Numbered from the stretch's first letter, positions 36,301 through 49,152 are shown. The stretch is 64,000 nt of DNA from Cichorium intybus (GCA_023525715.1 CM042012.1:59051205-59115204); one strand, 5' to 3'. Program-made: numbers and translations. The notes: generated by a model from the sequence alone, not told the origin.

Positions 36301-38878
36301 ATGGAAATTACATCAAGAAGGAAACATTTTAATTCTTTAAATCTCGATTCCAAGTAAACTTCCCCTCAACACATGGATTATTTAGTAACAAGTTCAAGAA
36401 GCTTTTAGGTTTGAAAACCCCATCTTTAGAAAATCCCTTCACGTTACAAGAACTAAAAAAATGCCATTTATTTTTGGTAGAGAGAAAGCACCTATGACCA
36501 AATAATTTCTCCTTTGTTATGAAGGAAAATTAGGAAGTAACTAATATGAATCTTCATATCAGTATCTCACTTTGAAAGATATTCCTTCATCGTCAAGGAT
36601 TCTAACTCCTCCTTCATCTCCTTGGTCCTAAAGGTAAACAATTCATTTATGTTTGGAGAGTATAGAACAATCAATCTTAATGGATATGCCTATAAGATTG
36701 TCACAAATATCCCTTTGGAGTGATTAAAACTAGTGTTTAATTTAATAACTAGCACCCTGTACATTGTCAGGGGATCCATCATTCTTGATGTCCTTTTACG
36801 GTTAATGGAATCATATAACGTAGGTCTCATTATGAAACACTTGGGATTTGGTTGGAAATGGGAAACTTGAATATACAATTGTCTTTCCTCGACATATTGC
36901 ATGGTTAAAAAAAAATGGTTTCCCCATGAAGGAATTCAAAGTTGAAAGAGAGGTCAAGCAAGGGGAGGACTCGGTATGTTCCTTAGAGTGCTTGAGATGT
37001 ATTGTTCCTTTTAGGGTGGAAGTAAAGAAAAGAGGAAAATCTCATGGGTAGCATGTAATTTACTTCTAGCTAGCAAAGAAAAAGGAGGACTCGGTATGGG
37101 TAGTTTGTAGGCTATTAATCTCTTTTTGATAGGTAAATTGTGGTGACCTTCAGAATCAAACAAAATTCCATTTGGAAAAAGGTGATCACATCCTTCTACA
37201 TGTTTCATCGGAAATTAGTGAACGCTCATCTCAGAATCCTAGTGATGGTGTATGATATAACACCTTCATCTTTAGGGAACGCTTGCCTCAAAATTCGGGT
37301 GGTGGTGTATGATATAACACCTTCATCTTTAGGGAACGCTTGTCTCAGAATTTGGGTGGTGGTGTATGATATAACACCTTCATCATAACATGTACATGCT
37401 AATTGTCGATGCTAGCATGAGTGAATGTTTTGTGAGAAAACTATGCAAGGGCAACTCTACAAAATTTTGGCACTAATCAATTAACTTGCACAAGATTATG
37501 GAGGAATCTCTAGTATGTTTTTTTTTTTTGTCTAAACCTAAGGTAACTTGTTAACATGTGAAGATTCTAACAATAAAATGTCTAGAAAGTGAAAAGTCTA
37601 GCATGTGAATAGTAGTGCTTTTAAAAAGGAATTATGTAGGTGATAAAATGGTCTATAAATTATCTTTATTTTTGCATTTTGATTTAAAAGGAATTGAAAG
37701 ATTTAAAAGAAATTACAAAATGCATTCTCCATATTATCTCAAAAAGTTTTTTGTTTCAATTATTTCCAATAATGGGGTCTATTGAACTTTAAAAAGTTGA
37801 ATGGGTTTGAGGTGTATTCAATTACTCTTTTTCCTCCTACTAGTACTTCCACAAACTTCATCTTCTTGATTAGTTAAAATCTAGATCTAGTAGAAAAAAG
37901 AAAAATACCATGCAGATGATCTTTCAGGCCGCCCATTTGCATGTACTCATAAACGAGAATCCGCTGATCTCCATCAGCACAATATCCTATCAGTTGGACC
38001 AGATTTGGATGTTGAAGGTGACTCAACCTCATGACTTCAACAAGGAAGTCCTTGTTTGCTTTTGTTCCATGTCTGTCTAGTTGCTTCACAGCCACAACCT
38101 TCAACCAATAGCATAAACTAAATGTCAAAGAGCTTCATCCATCCAACCAATTCATAACAACAGACTTCTAAGAAAAGCAAACAAGAAGATGCATGCCATA
38201 ACTTAAATGATCAAGCTCACTAACCTGGCCTGTACCCTGGAGAGTTCCTTTATAAACTTTTCCAAATGCACTCTCACCTATAAGACATTCTCGCCGGAAA
38301 TTCTTGGTAGCTATGGCCATCTCCCGAAAACCAAAATTACGGGCTGAATTACCCATGGCTTCACGGGCTTCATTTGTATTGATGGGAGCAGGAGCAGTAG
38401 TTGCAGAAGCGGGAGCAGCACGTTGTTGGTTGTGTTTATCGGCTTGGCTACTCACTGCAATAAACGGGACTATTTCAACAACGCATTATAATGTCTTTTC
38501 TGTCTCGAACAAATTGCCGCAAGACGTCATAAATTATCCCACTAATAGTTAACAAACATATATATATCTATAATTCCCCTTAACTCATGCGTTCTTTAAC
38601 ATTTTAAGACTTTTGATAAAATTCATTCAAAGGTTAGTCAACCTAGAAGAAAACTGAAATTTTAAAAAATGAAAGGTGGTAGAAAAGCTCTCCTAACTAA
38701 TTTTTTAAATAGAAAATGTAAAATCATAACTGTAAAATTACGGATTTCCTTAGTGTTCTTTAAAAGATACGGGAAGCAAACCATGCATGCATGCATACAT
38801 ACCAGGACCAGGTTTTCGTACAGGCGAATCGTCTTGTTCAATACTTTCTGGATCCTTGCTTCCGAAGCAACAACTCAT
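33376..38878 (-). CDS. Receptor-like cytoplasmic kinase (RLCK-VII/PBL type), predicted pseudokinase
   Basis: Five exons, all with GT/AG borders and compatible phases, give 594 codons: 38878-38803, 38454-38225, 38098-37909, 34768-34383 and 34278-33376 (stop TGA). The N-terminus MSCCFGS has two Cys suited to palmitoylation, implying plasma-membrane attachment without a receptor domain. Kinase landmarks: Gly-loop I84-GESAFGKV (second Gly replaced), VAVK Lys107, Glu123 in FLVEV, catalytic loop YRN with Asn205 where RLCKs have Asp, Asn210 in FKSSN, D223-YG in place of DFG, and APE at 248-250. After about residue 340 comes a low-complexity tail: Pro/Ala, then acidic (Asp/Glu/Asn), then Ser/Lys/Arg. 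The shape recalls Arabidopsis PBL/LIP-type RLCKs. The gene is intact, but loss of the catalytic Asp predicts weak or no phosphotransfer. Nearest neighbours are only transposons. Confidence 0.9.
34943..35030 (+). mobile_element. tRNA-derived SINE-like head
   Basis: Contains an A-box-like TTAGTTGGTGGATGCG (about 34958-34973) and a B-box-like GGTTCGACTC (about 35000-35009) at tRNA-like spacing, the internal pol III promoter of plant SINEs. The downstream body is T-rich and its end was not found. It lies antisense in intron 3 of the kinase gene. A degenerate tRNA gene is the alternative. Confidence 0.42.
37220..37386. repeat. 57-bp tandem repeat, three units
   Basis: Units start GAACGCT at 37220, 37277 and 37334, each with the core GGTGTATGATATAACACC, which contains a short palindrome. 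The length is a multiple of three, so a 19-residue repeat can be translated, but it lies in an intron and is not called as coding. Confidence 0.9.
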
Positions 38879-39742
38879 ATCTCATTCCCTCATATATTAT
38901 CCCAATGACAAAAATCAAATGACTTGCAAATTGAAGAATCAATTTCACAAAATTTTCACCGAGTTGAAAATTGATGCTTTCCGTTACATAATTATCTTCA
39001 AAGCGCTTATCATATCACTGCTCAAAAGCGTGTAACAATTTTGCATGAACATTGTAAACCAGAAAATGAAAAGGAATATTTCTTGAATGGACGAATGAGG
39101 GGTTTGGGTCCTCCATGCTGTGAATAGAGGGACTTGCAGAAGGACCCCCAAATGCAGGAAAGCCATAAAGAAAGATATTAGGAGAGGCCATGGCTTTGGA
39201 AAAACTTTTGGACGGAGGAAATTGTGGGAATACAAATGGCCATTTGTTAGGTGTTTTTTCTAGCTTTTATTTTATTTTATTTATTTTCCTAGCATCCTCT
39301 ATGAAATAGAGATAGCTTGTAGATTTGGTTTGTGTTGTAAGTACTTGCGTTGCAATTACTTGATCACCAAAACGAGTGTGTTAATTAATTAGCCAATTAA
39401 TCCTACGATCGGTTGATATTTAGTAGAGTTTTTTGCAAAAATAGGAAATTTTACATACCTTTTACAAAAATAGGGTAAAATAAAATTGTGTTGCAAAAAT
39501 AGGGTCTTTTTGTGGGCCGCACATAAATTGATACTAGATGAATGAAAAAAATTTCATTTTAAACCTTTTAAAGTTATATTTTAGCTCTCTAAGTTTTATC
39601 TTATATATTATTTATAACTTTTATATTTCAACATTGTTTATTTAAAATATTTAATTAAAGTTTATGTGTTATCTAAAACAAAGTATACATTTATAATAGG
39701 CTCACCAATACCTTCTAATTGATTCCAATATTAAATATATTA
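38879..39742 (-). promoter_or_regulatory. Upstream region of the kinase gene
   Basis: About 860 bp between the kinase ATG and the Gypsy LTR at 39743. It must contain the promoter and 5' UTR, but no clear TATA box or other element can be singled out. The Gypsy LTR lies close enough to be a possible influence on expression. Confidence 0.35.
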
Positions 39743-40062
39743 TGTGAGACCCGTTTCCTAACCAAGATGCTTATGCAAGTAAATTGTTATGTTTATTTGC
39801 TAAGCATGTCTTGTGAGTTGCTAATTTAGATTTATAGCAAATCTTATGTGTTAATCCTTGTATGATTAAGATTAGTTGAGTTAAGTGTGATTCAGAGTGT
39901 TTCAGGAGTGTTTGAACTATGAGATAGTAACACCATGTGAAAGTAGGTTGCTAATTTTGAAGTTTAAGACGAGTTAAGTCAGCTCAAGCTGAGTTAGGTC
40001 AGCTCAAGTTGAGTATAGAGCTGACTTGTTCAAGCTGAATGAAATTTCTTGGAGCTGACCAT

Positions 40063-40170
40063 GTTAGTGACGCTAACCATAAGTGTTAGCGACGCTAATT
40101 GTCGCAGATCCCAAAAGTTAGTGACGCTAACCATAAGTGTTAGCGATGCTAATTGTCGCAGATCCTAAAA
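40063..40170. repeat. 54-bp tandem duplication in the LTR
   Basis: Two copies beginning GTTAGTGACGCTAACC (40063 and 40117). Within each, GTTAGYGAYGCTAA is itself repeated, so GACGCTAA-type motifs occur four times. Confidence 0.9.
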
Positions 40171-41124
40171 TTTTATAAGTCGGTTAAAGGGTCAATTGGG
40201 GGAAATAAAAGAGATAGAATTCGTCTAAAACCCTAGAAAAACCCTAGGAACTTCCCCAAACCAAATTGGAGCTCAAGAGTTTGAGGAATTGAATAGTAAG
40301 ATGTGATTCTTTGCATCTAAGAGTTATGATTCATGTTCTACCTCCAAATTGAGTGTTTCTTTTTCTTGGGATTGCTAGGTTACAGGTGGTGTTGGTAACC
40401 TACCTGTAACTAATGAGGTTGGAGCAAGAAATTCTTGAAGTGGATGTATAGTAAGGTTGTGATTCAAACCCTAAGCCTGCTATAAGCCATGATTGAGTGA
40501 TTAGAGCTATTGTAGAGTAAATACAAGCTATTTACATATATGTGGTGTATCTGGTATGATATAGGTGCTGAAAGTGAAGAGAAGACACTTTCGCCTACCG
40601 ATTTTACCATCTGGAACGATATGAAGCTACTATATCCAAGTGAGTACTCTCTAGTACATGAGTAGAGATATACTTGCTATATGTTGAGTATATATATGTA
40701 TATATGTTATGTTGTTACTGTGGTAACTTAGTGGTGATTTGATTTTGTTATCTATGGATGACAATAGATGAGTTGAGTATAAATACTGAGTATAAGAGTA
40801 GAGTAGATGCTAGCATGGTTGAGTAAAAAAGTGTTTGAGTCTGTTTGTTACAACCATGAGGGTTGTTGTAACTGAGTATGGTTGATTGTTGAATAAGTAC
40901 ATGCGAGTGTGTGATTGAGTTTACGAGTAGTACCGGTTGTGGTACTTACTATTGAGTTGATGTTTGCTAATAATTAGCTCGTGTTTGTGAAGCTAATGAA
41001 ATTGCAGGTTCCAGTTACAAAGAGGAGATATATAATTGCTAATGATATTAGCAATAACGAATGATGAGAATATGTATTGAGAGATATTTGTGGAGTGTGT
41101 TGTGAGATTTGGTTGATACTATAT

Positions 41125-41270
<146 letters not shown>

Positions 41271-41596
41271 TAACACATCTTATGTTGATGTCGAGCAAGG
41301 AGATTATTCACTAAGCTTAAACTTGAGTTGTATGTTGTTCTGCAGGTATCTGTAGCAGTGATAGTGGAAGACATGTGATTGAGAGATGGACCACTTAGAG
41401 GCTGTCCTTTAGTAGAAAATTTTGTAGTTGGGATTTGTAATGCCTGGTATAGTTTGTGAGTACCTTTTTTATGTAAATAAACCTTGATAACATCTTGTTT
41501 ACGTGGTTTGAGTACTAGTGTACCCCCTTTTGATGTATTATGTGTTTAAACTTTTTTTTTGGGGATACCTTGTATGGAAAACCTGGTGTTATAAGT

Positions 41597-41608
41597 TGGT
41601 ATCAGAGT
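41597..41608 (+). other. Primer-binding site (tRNA-iMet type), deleted Gypsy element
   Basis: TGGTATCAGAGT, 3 nt after the LTR end; the last base departs from the consensus C. Confidence 0.75.
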
Positions 41609-41767
41609 AGTGGTTTAAGTGAACTAGGTCCTTGAGTGTAATGTCCTAAACTTGAACTGAGGAGAGAACCCCTATCACATGCTTGGAAAAGATACTGCTG
41701 CAGATGTTAGTGTATGAGTTGAATATAACATTTATGTTATATTTGTTATTTGTTATATTCTGTGCAT

Positions 41768-42184
41768 TGACTCGCCTAGGTCGTCGTGCAGTCAAAAATA
41801 AAGAAAACCTAACACACACACTAGTACAGTGGTAGTCAGGGTCGATCCACAGGAGCTTCGTGATTAGACTAAATGACAGATTACCAACTAGTAGTGTAAC
41901 GCTACAGTCGGAGGACCTAGTTTCTAAGTGCTCAACTACCCAAAAGTAATAACCAAACAAAGTCAAGCCAAGCATAAGCTAAACTCAACTCAAACTAGCC
42001 TAGTCACTTTCTGAAATCAGAAGTGCATCTCTGAATCAGAAGCAAACAAAGGTATCCAAACCAAACAAGGCATAACCTAACTAATAACTAGGGTTCTGAC
42101 TGAACAGCTACTAGCTAAAGTTCAATGCCCAAAACTAACCTAATTGGCTACTGATTTCAGGAAAGGAAAGCAGTTCCAAACAAG
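41768..42184 (-). repeat. Partial LTR (left) of the Athila-like array
   Basis: Matches the first ~417 bp of the full LTRs, then switches to internal sequence at a short ACAAG/CAAG homology near 42180-42184, the scar of a deletion. Confidence 0.85.
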
Positions 42185-42625
42185 TTCACACATCATATCA
42201 TTGGTAATAAAATCACTCGCCTCCGATTCTGGCGAAGGTGGTGAACATTTCCAACTTTCCTCTAACCTATCTAAAGAAGCTTGCAATCTTTCAAGGGCAT
42301 CAGCCTGATCCTTCTACTCTTGGTGGGTGTTATACCAGAGTACCCAAAGTCGGGCCCAAGTTACAGAAATATCAGGTTGAGATGACTCCTCGGTCCGCCA
42401 TCCATTGTCATCAAATGATCCATTGTTGTAATCATCCACGTAATAGGGTGTCGGCCGGATTTTCATAATACTCATAATACTGATCCGGGTACATGTAATC
42501 ACCCATTAGAAGGATGTACACATACCAAAAATCAGCGAACTAAAATCAAACATTAAAAATCAGAAACTAAATCCTACAGATCACCTAATCTAAGCTCACA
42601 GCTCCCCGGCAACGGCGCCAAAATT
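42185..42625 (-). other. Internal 5' fragment of the Athila-like element with tRNA-Asp primer-binding site
   Basis: Nearly identical to 48717-49157. It ends with TCCCCGGCAACGGCGCCA (42603-42620), the 3' end of plant tRNA-Asp as seen on the plus strand, so the minus strand holds the primer-binding site. Coding remnants starting MGDYMYPDQYYEYYENP on the minus strand are broken by stops. Confidence 0.8.
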
Positions 42626-43726
42626 TGACTCGCCTAGGTCGTCGTGCGGTCAAAAATAAAGAAAACCTAACACACACTAGTACAGTGGTAGTCAGGGTCG
42701 ATCCACAGAAGCTTCGTGGTTAGACTAAATGACAGATTACCAACTAGTAGTGTCACGCTACAGTCGGAGGACCTAGTTTCTAAGTGATCAACTACCCAAA
42801 AGTAATAACCAAACAAAGTCAAGCCAAACATAAGCTAAACTCAACTCAAACTAGCCTAGTCACTTTCTGAAATCAGAAGTGCATCTCTGAATCAGAAGCA
42901 AACAAAGGCATCCAAACCAAACAAGGCATAACCTAACTAATAACTAGGGTTCTGACTGAACAGCTACTAGCTAAAGTTCAATGCCTAAAACTAACCTAAT
43001 TGGCTATTGATTTCAGCAAAGGAAAGCAGTTCCAAACAAGGCCAAAACAACATCCAAACACAATTCAAACAATCAAAACTCAAACAAACATCCAAAATAT
43101 CGAAATACCAATAATACTCATAACCAAATGATTCTCATTCATCAAACTCAGATCCAAACATCAAAACAGTAACTAAATAATACTAAAACATAAACCTAAG
43201 CTTGGTATCAATGGTTGTCACTCTCAAAGATACAAACCAAAGCTTACAAATACCTAACTAATTGAAAATAAAATCCAAAACATGAAAATACCAATTCAGA
43301 AGTTGCTGGAACGAAATCTTGGAGTCAAAGAGCTTCAAGGTCGATTTTACACCCGGTCTTTGCTAGGGTTTTTGGCTGGAATTGCCTCTATTTATAGGTG
43401 CAAATTTCCCGCAGCCGCGCCGCGCAAATGAAGAATCCGCGGCGCGCGTAGTTATCAGATCCCGTTTTTTCGTCATTTGAATGTGTTACACCGCCTTAAG
43501 CCCGCGTCGCGTGTTTCATAGATCCGCGGCGCGCATACGTATTTCCTTGATTTTTCATTCTTTTCCAAACTTCTTCCTTTTGCACGCTTTTAGTCCCTGT
43601 TTCCATTCTTTTCTTCCAAACAAGTCCTGGCACAAAAAGTGAGAATACCCAGACATATCTGATATAATTTCATCAAGAACAGGGCTCAACAACGCCTAAA
43701 ATACTTGATATCACTAGGCGTTGTCA
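42626..43726 (-). repeat. Central, shared LTR of the Athila-like array
   Basis: 1101 bp, TGACTCGCC...GGCGTTGTCA. A primer-binding site adjoins its left side and the 3' part of an internal region its right side, so it is the 5' LTR of the truncated left unit and the 3' LTR of the right unit. It has a GC-rich core (about 43405-43545) with CCGCGGCGCGCG-type motifs. Confidence 0.88.
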
Positions 43727-44760
43727 AACACCGCACACTTGCGCCTTGCTTGTCCCCAAGCAAGAGAGTTTTTAACAAATTATAATAAAGTCTCAAACAA
43801 TTTTTGACTGTGTTCAGTTTCAAAGTTTATTGTTCTATGAGTTAGAGTGGAATAGTTCGCGAAAACATAATTGAATTGTTCTTTGGAATTCGTGGCTTTC
43901 TAGAGAACCCTTGATTACAAACTTTCTGTCCACAATGAAGTGTACTTACTCATTCAGATTCTAAAGGCCATTAAGAAATTGTCCATGACTTTCGATGTTG
44001 TCCATATGACGAGCTTTCAGAAATACCATCCCAGACCAGACGATCTTAGGTGGTAAGGTGCATAAATCCCACCCATTTTAGACTTACTGGCTCGAAAAAC
44101 AAAGGCGACAGATTGACATTTCCTTCCTAAATTCCAATCCTAAAACAGCTCAATCTTCTAAACTCGTAAAAACTCAACTTATTTGACTAACTAATAGCAT
44201 GATCACAACTATATGGTATTTCTTGAAAAATACTACTGCTATCACAATCACAAACCATTCGTTTCAAAATTGCAATTTATTAAAAATTTTGAAAAAGTTG
44301 CTAAAATTTTGAAAGTCAATCATTTCCCGCAAAAATTTCAAAAAATTTCTCTTTCGACCGTCCACACCCCACACTTAAAACCGTACAACGTCCCCGTTGT
44401 ACAAAAATTATTTCAAAACAAGGGAGAAAGAGTTACCCCTTTTGGACGATAGATTGCTTGGTGCTCAGTATCACATGTATAATTATGAACAAACGGATCC
44501 CTGATTTCGTATGCTGGAGTTGTAGCGCTACAGTGAACACGCCGGTGGTCGAGACAAGTGGAGGGGGCACGGTGACCCCACACTTGTCTGAGACAACTCC
44601 TTCCCAATTTGATATATCATGCATAACTCTACAAATAAATTAAAAGCACACATAACAAATAAAATATACAAAATGTAAACAAAATATAAAAGTGTGTCAT
44701 AAGTTTTGTACATATATCCAAAAAAATAAAAAGAAAGAAAAAGAAAGAAGAAAAAATACA
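43727..44760 (-). other. 3' untranslated part of the Athila-like element
   Basis: About 1 kb between the ORF end and the LTR without a credible coding region. It includes GTACAACGTCCCCGTTGTAC (44384-44403), a near-perfect palindrome. Confidence 0.6.
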
Positions 44761-46128
44761 TCAATCACCACCAGGTGGCCTGGAGGGTCCAGCCTCGTGA
44801 TCGTAGGCCCTGGCTGGGAATGGTCGGGGGCGCATACCCTGCGCTGATGCAATCTGTAGAAGTATCTCCCCGATCCACTCGAGCTGGTCCTCGATCCTCG
44901 TGACTCTAGCCTCCAATCGGTGCATGGCCGCTGGGTCCTCATGCGGCTGTGACTCTGTCGGGGCTACTGGTGCTTGCTCTGGCCTCCGGCGTCTCCTGTC
45001 TGGCTGAGCGTATGCCGGCTGGGGTGCCTGGGGAGGCTCTGTAGGTGCCCGGATGAACTGCCCCGGGCGCTGCTGCTCAATGAGCTGCATCCTCTCCAAA
45101 GTGCGTGCTGTAGTGCGAGACGGAGGTAGCACGGTCAAAGAAGCGGCCACGGAGGCAGTAAGGATCCCATATGAACGGGCCAGGCGGGTAATGAAATACC
45201 CCCGGGCCAATGGACTGTGAGTGGAGGCTCCCGTCGAGTGAGTGGAGAGAGCAACTGCGAGGGCGTAGGGGAGGTGGAGGAATCGGGACGGGTCGAGGAG
45301 AGCCCAGAAAAATGTCATGTCCTCCACAGACACCTTCTCGCCCCCCTCCCGCTGTATGATGGAGGTGGAGACGATACGGTGCATGAGGCGGTGGAGTGGG
45401 TCGCGGAGGTGGCTCTCCCTCGAGGTCCCCGCCTCGTAGATAACGTTGGACAGTGGTGTCCAAATCTCCATGTTGCCGGACCTCTCCGGCTACCCCTGGA
45501 TACACGCCCCGAAGAACTGCATGAAATGGCGATGCTGGAGGTCCGCTGGAGTGTATAACCCGACTCTCCTCCCAAACTCCCGGAGGTTGCACTCCCTCTG
45601 TGCACCTCCCAAACGAAACCGGATGATCCTAGAACGTGGGTCTGACGCCCGAGGTGCGAAGTGGATGGTGGATAGAAACTCCAATAGAAGCTCGGTGTAG
45701 ACGACGTCCTTCTCGGTGGCCATAATCTTGTCCCAGCCCCGGCATGTGAATGACGCCTCCTCATGAGTCCAGGTGCGATGTAGAAATGGCTCAATCGCAC
45801 CCCAGAGTCCGGCGTCCCTCAAGATATCCCTGTCGATGACTGTCGCCTCGAGAACCCGGCGACCAGTCAGTGCATCTCTCCGCGAAACATACTCCGCTGA
45901 GCTGGCCAGTCCCTCTGGGAACTGGAGGAAAGGGTGATCTAATCTGAACATCATCTGCACAAAAAGACACATAGCTACAAAAGACAATTTTTTTTTTGCA
46001 AAATTAGTCCTTCTCTTCCCCACGACACCGCGGCGCGGCCCAAGAGCAAGGCGCGTCGCGGCGAGCAGCTGTTTGCAAAACCCCGAATCAAACTCACAAT
46101 TTAACCTGCTAAAACTTGATCCAATCAT
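44761..46128 (-). pseudogene. Athila-like ORF (plant transposon-protein domain), split by a TAG stop
   Basis: One frame of 456 codons interrupted only at 45490-45492 by TAG (between ...FGACIQG and PERSGNMEIWTP). The first half (46128-45493) has the pattern FTCRGWDKIMATEKDVVYTE, then FRLGGAQRECNLREFGRRVG, typical of the conserved domain of Athila-type ORFs of unknown role. The second half ends with a Pro/Gln/Arg-rich stretch and a coiled-coil-like segment (LEARVTRIEDQLEWIGEILL). It is markedly GC-rich compared with its surroundings. It is not RT or integrase. A Tyr-to-stop change is the simplest explanation of the TAG. Confidence 0.7.
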
Positions 46129-46707
46129 ACCACAAGGTAGCCTAAGTGCCGACTAACTCATCTAGGGTCTCCATTTGGCAAAACAAAACACCCTATGAGT
46201 TAGCATTGGCGATTCTAAGTTTTGAACTTTTCTGGACAAATCACTAAAATTAACTACCTAATTGCTAGTTTTAACAACTAATAGATAGTTAGAATAGCGT
46301 ACCTTGGTGGTAGAAACAAAATGAGCAAGAAAAAACGCGAGAGAAATTCGTCGATCAGAGCTCCGAGTCGTGTGAGGTGTGTGTTGAGTCGCGACTGATT
46401 GTTCCCCGCGTCGCGCATTTACGCTTTGCGCGTCGCGCGTGTCACCAAATCAACCCCTGCGCATCGGGTTGGTTTACGACCCCGCGTCGCGTAATTCAAA
46501 AACCCGCGGCGCGGTCTTCAAAAATTTAAAAACTTGTCACATGACCCCACACTTATTTTAGACCACTAATACCTGCAAAAAGATTGATGTATTTTCCTAA
46601 TTAATTCTAAGAAATATAAAACCTAACCTATGACACGATGGGTTGCCTCCCAACAAGCGCTAAGTTTAACGTCTTCAGCCAGACGTGTTGTTCCTATTAT
46701 TCTACAG

Positions 46708-49110
46708 CTACGGTGGATCGTACGCCTTCTTCCTTCGCTGATTTTCAGTCACCACCGTTCCTTCGTGGCCCCATTGCTTCTCAAACTTTCCTGGGTCGAA
46801 TGGCTTGTTGGTTCTCCTGTTGCTGCCCAGTTGCTGTTTGTTGATTAATTCCCGTGAGTGCTTGGAGGTAGCTTTGAACCTCCAAGCTCGATCCTTCCTT
46901 CTATATCTCTTCAAGATCACAGGCTTGACATGAAGCGCGCCCAATGCCGCTTCCAGTAGTTGTTTCACACCTCGGTTGCTAGTGTCTCGCATGCTATCTT
47001 CAGGTTGCAATTTTGGTTTGCAATACTAATAAAATTTTTCCAATCGAATTGAATCGGAAGGCAACATATCAGGATGCTTCCATATGTCCTCATCGATAGT
47101 ATTGATCACATCTAATCTTCCATTCATGAATGGATCATGAGTGGCGATAAAATCATGTTTCTTATTTTCAAAAACCAACTCGCCAACATCATCTTCTTGA
47201 TCATCGTCCAACAGGTGGATCGGGACCAAGAGTGAGCGAGTGGTTTGATCTGGTGGTGGTACAAAGTCATCCATCACCCGATCCTTACTTTCAAAAGACT
47301 CAAAATTTTCAAAAATTCTAGGTTCGGGGGTAGTATTTGTTAGTTCTATATGCCCAAGGATGATCATAAAATGATATTACTAATAATACATAATCCTATA
47401 GGGTCACACCAACAACAAGTTTGACACCAATTGATCATTTGGAATGTTAAATTTGATTTAACATCAAATGATACTAAACTTGCAATTTAATCTTGTAAGT
47501 TATTATTATTTGAGGTAAATAATAATAACTACAAAATTAAAGGTTGATTACTAATTCATATATGATGAATTAAACAAGTGTGACAATTAAATTGTTTAAG
47601 TTGTTAAATGATTTAATTGAATTATAAGTAAACCTTTTATTTAATTTAATTGGTAAATTAAATAAAATATGCATAATGTAAGATATATATAAATATATAT
47701 ATTTCACTACATTAAGAAGGCATGTTTAATTGGTTTATTTATACAATTTATGGCTTAAATGCTATTCCATTAATGAAATGTATAAAGGGTTATTATTTAT
47801 AAAAACTTATTAGATAAGTTTATAAATAATAAATGATAAACAAATCATTTAAATCACCACATGAAGTGGCCGGCCAACATACACACACACATACACATAA
47901 GCATGGGTTAGAAAGCTTAAAAGTAAAGAGGAATCTTGGTGCTTTCTATGTCTTGACCATGGGAACCATCAACATAAAATATTCATTCTTTTCTTCTCCT
48001 TTTATGCTCCTTATGGCCGGATATTTGTGTGGTGTTAGAATGATCTTTATACACTAAAAATCAGCCAAAAACATTCATAAGAACCTCTCTTGAAGTCTTG
48101 ACAAAAATTCGATTTTAGCTCCACGGGTCAAAGGTTTTAATCTTGCAAGTTGTGGAACTAGCATTCTAGTGTGTTCAAGCTTGTGGTGGATCAACTATAG
48201 AGGGAGTCTACTTTTATTCCTAGCCATTATATTTCGTCCAAACCAAGCTCAAAAGAAAGGTTATGATCTTGAACTTAATCTATGCTTGTTCTTCATCTTA
48301 TCTCTACATGCAGGTAGCATGATCCTCTTGGAAGTGAAATTTGTGTTCATGATTTTATGCTTCCATTGCAACTTCAAGTTTTCGAAACTCATAACATGAA
48401 CATTGATCTCCAACAGTATTGTCATCTACACCCCCTTCCCCAATAATATCAACAATTTCGGGGATCGTTGGGCTGGGGTATGTACTGTCACTTACAGCCT
48501 CCTCCTCAACATCCTCATCAACCAAATTATCTGGTGATGGTATGGATTTACTCATCACCAGTTCGATATTATCAACATTTTCAAAAACATCAAAATTGAG
48601 TCAGAGGTAGCATTGTCACCTACAACCTCTTCCTCAACAACATTTTTGACCCTCTCAGTGGTCTCTTGACTTTCCCAAGATGTATGCCCTTCCATCACAT
48701 ATTCAGGTGATGCAAGTTCACACATCATATCATTGGTAATAAAATCACTCGCCTCCGATTCTGGCGAAGGTGGTGAACATTTCCAACTTTCCTCTAACCT
48801 ATCTAAAGAAGCTTGCAATCTTTCAAGGGCATCAGCCTGATCCTTCTACTCTTGGTGGGTGTTATACTAGAGTACCCAAAGTCGGGCCCAAGTTGCAGAA
48901 ATGTCAGGTTGAGATGACTCCTCGGTCCGCCATCCATTGTCATCAAATGATCCATTGTTGTAATCATCCACGTAATAGGGTGTCGGCCGGATTTTCATAA
49001 TACTCATAATACTGATCCGGGTACATGTAATCACCCATTAGAAGGATGTACACATACCAAAAATCAGCGAACTAAAATCAAACATTAAAAATCAGAAACT
49101 AAATCCTACA
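46708..49110 (-). pseudogene. Acidic ORF of the Athila-like element, interrupted by a solo LTR
   Basis: Minus-strand coding pieces at 48818-48560, 48558-48420 and 47333-46708, rich in Asp/Glu (SPPSPESEASDFITND, then PTIPEIVDIIGEGGVDD, then HLLDDDQEDDVGELVFE). The solo LTR at 47338-48415 splits the reading frame exactly at its TSD. Further frame breaks lie near 48600 and 47018. The 5' end near 49110 starts MGDYMYPDQYYEYYENP and has stops. I do not recognise a specific function; a structural gag-like role is possible from position only. Confidence 0.5.
47338..48415 (+). repeat. Copia solo LTR, TSD GTATT
   Basis: 1078 bp, TGTTAGTTCTATATGCCC...CTCCAACA, flanked by GTATT on both sides (47333-47337 and 48416-48420). 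It belongs to the same family as the LTRs at 50693 and 58564 but lies in the opposite orientation and is more diverged (shorter TA region, many substitutions), so it is an older insertion. The enclosed frames are not genes. Confidence 0.9.
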
Positions 49111-49134
49111 GATCACCTAATCTAAGCTCACAGC

Positions 49135-49152
49135 TCCCCGGCAACGGCGCCA
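49135..49152 (-). other. Primer-binding site complementary to tRNA-Asp
   Basis: 18 of 18 bases equal the 3' end of plant tRNA-Asp including CCA, 5 nt from the LTR at 49158. tRNA-Asp priming is typical of Athila. Confidence 0.82.

Larger units (their letters stand above)
34769..37908 (-). other. Intron 3 of the kinase gene (3.1 kb)
   Basis: Far longer than the other introns (348, 126 and 104 bp). It carries a SINE-like segment (34943-35030), a T-rich stretch (35000-35830), a 57-bp tandem repeat (37220-37386) and two diverged related segments (about 35985-36210 and 37505-37690). No coding region inside is credible. Growth by transposon insertion is the likely reason for its size. Confidence 0.8.

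Noticed and set aside
45217..45700. Plus-strand and alternative-frame ORFs of 84-171 codons around 45077-45800
   Set aside because: The GC-rich Athila-like ORF leaves several frames open; only the 44761-46128 minus frame shows the conserved domain.
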